Of a stretch of DNA of 6,749 nt, positions 1-4,847 are shown one piece after another. This DNA is from Pedobacter sp. Lineage in GTDB: Bacteria; Bacteroidota; Bacteroidia; Sphingobacteriales; Sphingobacteriaceae. The stretch is taken from assembly GCA_004295885.1 (NCBI GenBank), contig SEDG01000446.1, positions 1 through 6,749 on the forward strand. The letters are read 5' to 3'. The first letter of the stretch is position 1. Each line of letters begins with the position of its first letter. The translations under genes and the position numbers were made by a program. A model generated the notes under the pieces. It was not told where the DNA came from, searched no databases, and saw only the letters and a program-made list of their open reading frames with translations.

Positions 1-65
1 TGTTTGTTCCACGCTCTGGTGTACCGGCCGGCCATCAGGGTTTCACAATTTAAATTTTTGAAAAA

Positions 66-710
66 ATGGGAACAATTAGAAACGGAGCCAATGGAGGCTT
101 CTCTGGCAAGGCCGGAAGTATTATCGGTAGCAGATGGAACGATATCAGTTACATCAAGGGACTGCCAAAAATCAGTACCAAGCCAGCTAGCTTAAAGCAG
201 CTGGACCAAAGGGCACGCTTCTCGGCGGTGCTAAAGTTCATGGGGCCAATCAAGGACGTATTGCTCATGGGTTACAAGGGTCAGAAATCTGGCAAGACCA
301 CGGGCTTTAACCTGGGCATACAGCACGCCTTGATAAATGCGGTGATAGGCATTTATCCAGATTACGATTTAGATAAACCAAAACTACAGATCAGCAAGGG
401 AACGCTGCAACCACCAAGTAGTTTGGTGATCAGTTCGGCTGCGGCTGGCAGCTTGGACGTGGCTTGGTCGCCACAATTAAATGGGTTAAACGCATTTACC
501 GACGATGCAATGGTGGCATTGCTTTACAACGAAGAGCAGAACTTCTTCCTGTCGTACACCGAAGCTGGCATAAGAACAGACGGCACCACGGCCTTAACTA
601 TCCCAGCGGATTTTTCTGGTCAAACTGTGCATGCCTATTTCTTCTATGTAACACGAGATGGAGATAGGCAGTCACCAACAACCTATGTGGCACCAATCGT
701 AATCGTTTAA
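66..710 (+). CDS. DUF6266 family protein
   Basis: This 214-residue protein matches, from memory, the DUF6266 family, which is common and often multicopy in Pedobacter and relatives and has no known function. Seen directly: the N-terminus has the typical NGxxGGFSGKAGSIIGSRW pattern (about residues 7-24), followed by a basic segment with PKISTKPASLKQLDQRARF and a stretch around GYKGQKSGKTTGFN. The C-terminal half (about 110-214) alternates short hydrophobic and polar runs, ends in hydrophobic VAPIVIV, and looks beta-rich. No signal peptide or membrane helix is visible. The length fits the family (about 200-220). Lysine is mostly AAG, unlike guaB further right, where AAA dominates. The start at 66 fits the family N-terminus; no Shine-Dalgarno is seen. 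A hairpin follows the stop. The role is unknown; a phage or mobile-element link is inferred only from its neighbours. Confidence 0.85.
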   Translation: MGTIRNGANGGFSGKAGSIIGSRWNDISYIKGLPKISTKPASLKQLDQRARFSAVLKFMGPIKDVLLMGYKGQKSGKTTGFNLGIQHALINAVIGIYPDYDLDKPKLQISKGTLQPPSSLVISSAAAGSLDVAWSPQLNGLNAFTDDAMVALLYNEEQNFFLSYTEAGIRTDGTTALTIPADFSGQTVHAYFFYVTRDGDRQSPTTYVAPIVIV

Positions 711-724
711 ACATTTATGAACCT

Positions 725-748
725 TTGGCACCTTTCCCGAGGTGCCAA
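725..748 (+). terminator. Hairpin after the DUF6266 gene, possible weak terminator
   Basis: TTGGCACCT (725-733) pairs perfectly with AGGTGCCA plus A (740-748), leaving a 6-nt loop. It lies between the DUF6266 stop and the next gene. It is followed by CTTTAAT rather than a real T-run, so termination may be weak and some read-through into the membrane gene is likely. It is also the reason for preferring the ATG at 765 over the one at 717, which would put this hairpin inside the coding region. Confidence 0.5.
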
Positions 749-764
749 CTTTAATCGCAATAAC

Positions 765-1139
765 ATGACAACATTAAAAATTACGTCCCCAACTGGGATA
801 TGGAATAAACGCATCTTGCCTTTTTTAGTGATCCTTTTATCGGTCACTGCTTTATGGCAAGCCTTGCCATTTTTACTCAGCAGTTTGGATGCCGAGGTAG
901 GCCTTTTGGATAATGGGGTTTGGCAGCTCTTGCTTTTCTCGGTAATCAGCTTTTTGCTGCTACTGTCCATATCAATCCTATTATTCAGGTGGCTCTTAAG
1001 CTGGCTCGGCTTACCTACAATTAACATGATGGTTTTACAATTTAAGAACTTACAGTTATGGCAACGTTTCGTATTGTATTGGGCATTGTTTGCTTTGCTT
1101 TTCTTGGGCGGCTTGTTGAGCCTGGTGGCGATATTTTAA
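765..1139 (+). CDS. Small three-helix membrane protein (holin-like candidate)
   Basis: From the ATG at 765 this gives 124 residues. An in-frame ATG at 717 would add 16 polar residues and span the preceding hairpin, so 765 is preferred. Three hydrophobic segments are visible, at about residues 17-38, 53-80 and 102-123, with basic residues (NKR) before the first and a short FKNLQLWQR connector before the third. No enzymatic motif or recognised family is seen. Its last 82 nt are also read in another frame by the cell-wall hydrolase gene. Small proteins with two to three helices next to a peptidoglycan hydrolase are often holins in phages, so a holin-like role is a context-based inference, not a family match. 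It could equally be an unrelated inner-membrane protein. Confidence 0.65.
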   Translation: MTTLKITSPTGIWNKRILPFLVILLSVTALWQALPFLLSSLDAEVGLLDNGVWQLLLFSVISFLLLLSISILLFRWLLSWLGLPTINMMVLQFKNLQLWQRFVLYWALFALLFLGGLLSLVAIF

Positions 1140-1405
1140 GAGTAGGATTAAAGAATAAAGAACAAAGAGTAAAGAATATTGAGCAGAGAAATAAGCTCAT
1201 AACCATTGCCCAATCACAACTCGGCGTTCGCGAAGCGACAGGCAACAACGATGGAATACAAGTAGAAAAATACCTCAACTACACCGGCAACAAAAAAGGG
1301 GAGCCTTGGTGTGCATCTTTTGTAAGCTGGGTTTATGGGCAGGCAGGTTTTGCACAACCGAAAACGGCTTGGAGCCCCAACCTGTTTCCCTTGGCTCAGC
1401 AATGA
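1058..1405 (+). CDS. Truncated CHAP/NlpC-type peptidoglycan hydrolase
   Basis: The 115-residue frame carries the N-terminal half of a CHAP-like amidase/peptidase domain. The segment LITIAQSQLGVREATGNNDG (47-66) is followed by EKYLNYTG and then PWCASFVSWVYGQAG (83-97), where Cys85 is the expected catalytic nucleophile. KTAWSPNLFP (102-111) is also typical of Bacteroidota members. Relatives recalled from memory run some 60-70 residues further, through the catalytic His and a C-terminal RRH-rich end; here the frame stops straight after SPNLFPLAQQ. No continuation was found in the other forward frames up to 1520. The product therefore should lack the catalytic His and be inactive: a decayed gene or a local sequence error. 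The only in-frame ATG is 1058, with a TTG at 1079; both lie inside the upstream gene. The true start is uncertain, because residues 1-27 come entirely from the overlap. Confidence 0.75.
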   Translation: MATFRIVLGIVCFAFLGRLVEPGGDILRVGLKNKEQRVKNIEQRNKLITIAQSQLGVREATGNNDGIQVEKYLNYTGNKKGEPWCASFVSWVYGQAGFAQPKTAWSPNLFPLAQQ

Positions 1406-1415
1406 GCCAGGGAAG
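1385..1415 (+). other. Strong GCAA-loop hairpin at the CHAP break point
   Basis: TGGCTCA (1392-1398) pairs with TGAGCCA (1403-1409) around a GCAA loop. The stem continues, after one bulged T at 1391, with TTTCCC (1385-1390) against GGGAAG (1410-1415, last pair a wobble). The stop codon of the truncated hydrolase (1403-1405) is inside the stem. There is no T-run after it, so it is not a classic terminator. It may mark the edge of an inserted or deleted segment. Confidence 0.55.
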
Positions 1416-1441
1416 GAGGTGCATCAATCGAAGCTAAGATG

Positions 1442-1476
1442 GCAAGGCAGGTTATTGAAGATAGATAATGCCTTGC
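1442..1476 (+). repeat. Inverted repeat with 19-nt spacer
   Basis: GCAAGGCA (1442-1449) and TGCCTTGC (1469-1476) are perfect inverted copies separated by 19 nt. They lie in the short stretch between the broken hydrolase and the next ORF. No T-run follows. The function is unknown; it could be debris of a mobile repeat or a weak RNA stem. Confidence 0.35.
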
Positions 1477-1520
1477 AAGCTGTCCGCTCTTTGCCGCGGG
1501 GGCATTTTCATTTTTCCTTG

Positions 1521-1820
1521 ATGAAAAACGAAACAAAAACCGAGCCCTTCAGCGAGCTCATTAATTCCATTAAAAACAGCAACAACGCATTAATAAATCA
1601 AGTCAGGAACGAAGCTTCCCCGCTTAAGGCCATCGCGTGGCCCGCCGTTCCTGCCTGCCCAACGCTCTTGGGTTCAGTTCTTTGTGGAGGGCTGTATAGA
1701 GCTAGGGAATGTGGGCCCAAACTGCCTAACATAAATGGTGCAAAAGGTTATGAGGCCTTAGTAAGAAGCTTTAATTGTCAGGCTTGGCTTGATAAGCCGA
1801 GGAAGGAGGGGATGAGATGA
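1521..1820 (+). CDS. Hypothetical protein, 99 residues
   Basis: I do not recognise this protein. The frame is open upstream to 1335, but the first ATG that does not run through the broken hydrolase is at 1521. The N-terminus (about 1-35) is polar and could be helical (ETKTEPFSELINSIKNSNNA). A Pro/Cys-containing middle (PAVPACPTLLG) follows, and the C-terminus contains GAKGYEALVRSFNCQAWLD and a basic tail. The best sign of reality is that its stop overlaps the start of the next gene in ATGA (1817-1820), suggesting translational coupling. Against it: the middle has unusual composition and sits over inverted repeats (1604-1611 with 1646-1653), so part of the frame may be fortuitous or damaged. 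In phage-like cassettes this slot often holds small unknown proteins. Confidence 0.45.
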   Translation: MKNETKTEPFSELINSIKNSNNALINQVRNEASPLKAIAWPAVPACPTLLGSVLCGGLYRARECGPKLPNINGAKGYEALVRSFNCQAWLDKPRKEGMR

Positions 1821-2290
1821 AAAAGGTAATGATGATTACTTGTGCTTGTTTATGGCTGGGTTGCGGTACGATAAACAAGGATAAGTTGTTTAGCAAGAAT
1901 ATTACTAGCGAATCCCTTGCCATGGAAAGCACTCAAGCTTTGGAGCTTCAACAAACCATCAACATCAGGGATAGCACTAGCAACATGATGGAGCTAACCA
2001 TTTGGCCTAAGGGACCTTTTACCTTTTCGCCAGCTACCGGTTTCGCAGGGGAGGCTTTTAAGATGGAGTGGAAGGGGAAGCAATCTAGTTTAGTGGAGTT
2101 CAATAAGGTAACGTCAACTAGCAAACAAGCAACTATAAGACTAAAACAAAAAAAGAAGAGCGTCGCGAAGCTGAAACAGAAAAAAGTGGAATGGGAAGGA
2201 ATAAGGTATGGAGTTGGGATTTGGATGGCGGTAGTGCTTGCAATTGGGATTTGGTTGGTTAGGAAAAGGTGGAAATTGTTTAGGGTTTAG
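1817..2290 (+). CDS. Lipoprotein-like protein with C-terminal membrane anchor (candidate unimolecular spanin)
   Basis: This 157-residue protein begins MKKVMMITCACLWLGCG, a lipoprotein-like signal with Cys16 as the likely lipidated residue; the lipobox (WLGC) is not canonical, and Cys9 and Cys11 lie upstream. Residues 40-105 alternate in a beta-like way (TIWPKGPFTFSPATGF). A lysine/glutamine-rich stretch follows (about 108-125), then one hydrophobic helix (about 130-148) and a basic tail RKRWKLFRV. A lipid-bound N-terminus plus a C-terminal transmembrane helix around a beta-rich periplasmic segment is the architecture of unimolecular spanins such as phage T1 gp11, which fuse outer and inner membranes at lysis. 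This is an inference from architecture and from the hydrolase and membrane protein upstream; no sequence family is recognised. Alternatively it is an ordinary inner-membrane lipoprotein. Its start overlaps the preceding stop in ATGA. Confidence 0.75.
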   Translation: MKKVMMITCACLWLGCGTINKDKLFSKNITSESLAMESTQALELQQTINIRDSTSNMMELTIWPKGPFTFSPATGFAGEAFKMEWKGKQSSLVEFNKVTSTSKQATIRLKQKKKSVAKLKQKKVEWEGIRYGVGIWMAVVLAIGIWLVRKRWKLFRV

Positions 2291-2540
2291 ATGTTAGATT
2301 TTAGAGTTTTGGGGATTGGCGGCTGCGTTTTGGCGGCCACAATCGACGAGCGTCATGCTCAGCTTCCCGAAGTAAATTCGGGACAAGTGACTGGGCATCG
2401 TAATGCGATTGCGAGGATTGTGAACTCATTTCCTCCCCCAGCCCCCTCCAGAGGGGGACAGCATAGTTGCCTACCTGCAAAGTTCCGTATCGACTACAAA
2501 GGCTACAACGAACACGCGACACGCGTGCACTAACAGGGGA
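2291..2540. repeat. Gene-free stretch with decayed intergenic repeats
   Basis: No convincing gene is seen on either strand. The stretch contains a degenerate hairpin element around 2350-2391, whose core TCCCGAA (2365-2371) pairs with TTCGGGA (2377-2383) and whose outer arms ATGCTCAG and CTGGGCAT also pair partly. It also holds a C-rich/G-rich hairpin at 2442-2457. Such sequences are, from memory, frequent in Bacteroidota intergenic regions. The short open frames over this area have no recognisable protein features. Confidence 0.5.
2442..2457 (+). repeat. CCCCCT/AGGGGG hairpin
   Basis: CCCCCT (2442-2447) pairs with AGGGGG (2452-2457) around CCAG, inside a longer string TCCTCCCCCAGCCCCCTCC. 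A related weaker string, CTAGCTCCCTGAAGGAGGA, occurs after guaB at 5962-5980. Both look like copies of one short intergenic repeat family. No T-run follows. Confidence 0.45.
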
Positions 2541-2603
2541 TAACGGCTGGTCAGATAGTCGTCCGATGAGATTTGCAGGGCGCTTTATACTCATCGGATG
2601 ACA
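2541..2603 (+). repeat. 63-nt direct repeat, copy 1, with hairpin
   Basis: This copy matches 2677-2740 with two substitutions and one single-base insertion. Inside it, 2558-2570 pairs with 2590-2602 as a 13-bp stem (one G-T wobble) around a 19-nt loop. The stem core is TC(A/G)TCCGATGA. It looks like a REP/BIME-type intergenic element; no transposase is present in the window. Confidence 0.8.
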
Positions 2604-2632
2604 ATTCTGAAAATGGCTGCGAACATATTTTC

Positions 2633-2675
2633 TCATCCGATGAATATACGTGGCTATTCCTGTTTCATCGGATGA
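2633..2675 (+). repeat. Middle hairpin of the repeat cluster
   Basis: TCATCCGATGAA (2633-2644) and TTCATCGGATGA (2664-2675) form a perfect 12-bp stem with a 19-nt loop. The stem is the same as in the flanking copies, but the loop sequence is unrelated to theirs. Confidence 0.75.
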
Positions 2676-2676
2676 C

Positions 2677-2740
2677 TAACGGCTCGTCAGATAGTCGTCC
2701 GATGAGATTTGCAGGGTGCTTTATACTCATCGGGATGACA
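2677..2740 (+). repeat. 64-nt direct repeat, copy 2, with hairpin
   Basis: This is the second copy of the 2541-2603 element, 136 nt downstream. The stem arms are 2694-2706 and 2726-2739, with one extra G in the right arm and a 19-nt loop. It ends exactly before the stop codon (2741-2743) of the minus-strand phosphoesterase gene. It therefore sits at the 3' end of that transcript and may act as a terminator or mRNA-end stabiliser, though no T-run is seen. Confidence 0.8.
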
Positions 2741-4393
2741 TTACCTGCTTTTTAACAAGGTAACTTTGCCATCCATGGTGCTGACAAGAACTGTTTTTCC
2801 GTCGATCACATTAACGGTGTTAACCATAGAGTTATCTATTTTATGCCCCCACAAGTTTTGCTTAGTTTTAGGGTCGAAAACATACACTACACCATTCCTA
2901 GTACCGAAAAACACCTTACCGTCTTTTTCAATTAATTGAGATGGTGCATGCTCATATCCAAAACCAGCATTAAATTTCCAAGCAACGCCAGGGTCGGTTG
3001 TTTGCGTGGCATAGCCCACCACTTCATCTTGCATTGTTTTACCATAAACCGTGATGCTATCAGCCGATAATCCGATAGACTCACGTACGCCAGCCGCCTT
3101 ATTTCTCCATAAAGTTTGCCCGTTATTTACGTCGATGGCGGTTAGAAACCTGTCTGGTGCTGCAATGTAAACAACGCCATTTGTAGCAACAGGAGTAACC
3201 ATTGCGGGAGAGAACATTCGGTTCATGTTTCCGTTATTCCATTTCCAAACGAGGCTTCCCGTTTTTAAGTCTAATGCATATAAATGCCTTCCCCAAGAAC
3301 CAAAAATGATTTTACCGCTATAAATTAATGGCTTGCCAACTATGGCGCCTTCAACGTCTTGATATTTCCAAACTAGCTTACCAGTATTAACGTCTAATGC
3401 CCTAAAATTATGGTCACTTCCGCCAATAAAAACAGTATTGCCATCAATAATCGGAGAACCCAAAACAGAATGTCCAGTTGTAACTTTCCAAAGTAGTTTT
3501 CCAGTGGCGATGTTTAATGCATAAATGTTGCCATCTCCAGAACCTAAAATAACCAACTGTTTGGTGGCCACGGGCGATGAATAGATAGCTCCTTTAGTTT
3601 GATAGCTCCACAGTCTTTTGCCTGTAGTTTTATACGGGATTTTTCGCCAAGCTGGTAGCAACGCCTGCATTGGTTTTTTTAGTGAAAAATAAACCGTGTC
3701 TTTGGTCATGTTAACCACGTTATAACCGCCAATGCTATCTTTTGCCCTTAAATTAGATCGTCCCATTGTTGCTGGAATTCCCTCAAAATTATAGGGATGG
3801 TTGTTGTGCCCGTGTCCGCAAATAATGTATTGAATATTTTTTGTCTTTAATCTGTCTGTAACTTCGTACCAATTATCCAAACTGTTATCAATAGGGTAGT
3901 GGTTAGCGAAAATAATAGGCATATCTTTTGGTGTTTTTTTCAACACGTCTGTTAGCCAAACAGTCGCATCTCTGGGTATATGTCCGTCAGACATGCGTAC
4001 ATAAGGTCCAGATGCACAACCAATAAAACGATAACCTTTAAAATCGAAAGTAAATTTATCGTAACCAAATTCTTTGATAAAACTAACGCCGCCAGATTCA
4101 GACCAACCTGTATCATGATTGCCTGGCATGATATAATATGGTTTTTTTAATCCCGATAGGATTTCCCGAGCAAGTTTTAACTCCTCGTTTGTACCCATTT
4201 CGGTTATGTCGCCGGTTATGATGGTAAATTCCAATTCCGGCTGACTGTTAATATCAGCCACAGTTCTTCTTAAATCTTCATCCGCATTTGCGCTACCAAT
4301 ATGGGTGTCACTTACAAAAGCATATTTAAAATTTTGGGCAAAACTTGTTAAGCTGATCAATAAAACAGCAAATAAAAGGAATGTCTTTTTCAT
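2741..4393 (-). CDS. Secreted metallophosphoesterase fused to a PQQ-like beta-propeller
   Basis: The 550-residue protein starts with a clear signal peptide (1-19, cleavage likely after SFA, leaving Gln20). Residues about 23-235 form a calcineurin-like metallophosphoesterase with the metal-binding set intact: DTH (29-31), GD (61-62), GNHD (91-94), NH (164-165) and GHGH (193-196). Residues about 260-549 are seven repeats of the PQQ/BamB type, each with a YALDxxTGKxLWK-like end (for example 290-303, 329-343, 371-384), consistent with a seven-bladed propeller. It should act in the periplasm or on the cell surface as a phosphodiesterase or phosphatase; the substrate cannot be told, and the propeller probably binds a partner or ligand rather than PQQ. 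The ATG at 4393 fits the signal peptide. It lies 33 nt after ppnP on the same strand, so the two may be co-transcribed. No defect is seen. Confidence 0.92.
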   Translation of the reverse strand: MKKTFLLFAVLLISLTSFAQNFKYAFVSDTHIGSANADEDLRRTVADINSQPELEFTIITGDITEMGTNEELKLAREILSGLKKPYYIMPGNHDTGWSESGGVSFIKEFGYDKFTFDFKGYRFIGCASGPYVRMSDGHIPRDATVWLTDVLKKTPKDMPIIFANHYPIDNSLDNWYEVTDRLKTKNIQYIICGHGHNNHPYNFEGIPATMGRSNLRAKDSIGGYNVVNMTKDTVYFSLKKPMQALLPAWRKIPYKTTGKRLWSYQTKGAIYSSPVATKQLVILGSGDGNIYALNIATGKLLWKVTTGHSVLGSPIIDGNTVFIGGSDHNFRALDVNTGKLVWKYQDVEGAIVGKPLIYSGKIIFGSWGRHLYALDLKTGSLVWKWNNGNMNRMFSPAMVTPVATNGVVYIAAPDRFLTAIDVNNGQTLWRNKAAGVRESIGLSADSITVYGKTMQDEVVGYATQTTDPGVAWKFNAGFGYEHAPSQLIEKDGKVFFGTRNGVVYVFDPKTKQNLWGHKIDNSMVNTVNVIDGKTVLVSTMDGKVTLLKSR

Positions 4394-4426
4394 CCAAATA
4401 GGTTATTATAATGGTTTACAGGATAT

Positions 4427-4711
4427 TTAACGGTATTGACAAAGGTAGGCAGTCTGCACTTCTGCTCGCACTTTGAAAGAAGAATTGGCTGGCACTTCAA
4501 AACTATTTCCTACATTAAAAACTTTCCATTCTTGGTTATTTGGCAACAAGGCTGATAAAGATCCTTCAATAATGTGCATGATTTCATGTTGTGCTGTTCC
4601 AAATTCGTATTCGCCTGGATTAATGATCCCTATTGTAGATTTTCCATCCGCAGTTGCGTAACCCAAAGACTTCACGTTGCCATCAAAATATTGGTTTTCT
4701 TGTATCATCAT
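4427..4711 (-). CDS. ppnP: Pyrimidine/purine nucleoside phosphorylase
   Basis: This 94-residue cupin-fold protein aligns well, from memory, with E. coli PpnP (YaiE, 94 residues), which splits purine and pyrimidine nucleosides with phosphate into base and ribose-1-phosphate. Shared signatures are the N-terminal ENQYFDGNVKSLGY (E. coli SNEYFSGKVKSIGF), GIINPGEYEFGTAQHEIM (27-44), a G(S/A)L..LLP motif, EWKVFNVGNSFEVPANSSF and the terminal YLCQYR. The protein is cytosolic. The frame is open back to 4753, but the start at 4711 (MMIQEN) or 4708 (MIQEN) gives the family length; the first 14 residues of the longer frame have no counterpart. No Shine-Dalgarno is seen. A weak promoter-like TAAGCTTTG lies on the minus strand at 4751-4759, one base off the Bacteroidota -7 consensus. 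It is divergent from guaB and upstream of the phosphoesterase gene. Confidence 0.93.
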   Translation of the reverse strand: MMIQENQYFDGNVKSLGYATADGKSTIGIINPGEYEFGTAQHEIMHIIEGSLSALLPNNQEWKVFNVGNSFEVPANSSFKVRAEVQTAYLCQYR

Positions 4712-4784
4712 ATTAATCGATTTAAAGAGCACAATATAAATATTTGTCAGCAAAGCTTAATATTTAAGCATCTTTTACAATACC

Positions 4785-4815
4785 TTTTTATTTGCGCCGT
4801 TTTTTTGTATCTTTG
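4785..4815 (+). promoter_or_regulatory. Likely guaB promoter, Bacteroidota type
   Basis: TATCTTTG at 4808-4815 matches the Bacteroidota -7 element TAnnTTTG exactly. A T-rich TTTT at 4785-4788 lies 19 nt upstream, where TTTG is expected (three of four bases). Transcription would begin near 4822, giving a short leader before the ATG at 4848. Confidence 0.6.
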
Positions 4816-4847
4816 CCCTGCAAATAAGAACTCCTAATTTATTTGCC

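Noticed and set aside
1..65. End of an upstream gene or a promoter for the DUF6266 gene
   Set aside because: Two frames end here, but the pieces are too short to judge. TAAATTTTTG at 51-60 does not fit the TAnnTTTG spacing.
707..1027. Minus-strand frame opposite the membrane gene
   Set aside because: It is antisense to a coherent three-helix protein and has no recognisable features of its own.
2291..2533. Open frame on the + strand directly after the spanin-like gene
   Set aside because: It covers low-information repeat sequence, and its translation changes character at each hairpin, which does not look like a protein.
2301..2636. Open frame on the minus strand (111 codons) across the repeats
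   Set aside because: It runs through two hairpins and the decayed repeats, shows no protein-like pattern, and has no partner frame or start context.
2541..2740. CRISPR array
   Set aside because: There are only two long copies 136 nt apart, with inverted stems and no regular spacers or cas genes; the structure is hairpin-based.
4473..4837. + strand frames opposite ppnP
   Set aside because: They are shadows of ppnP, which is strongly conserved on the minus strand.
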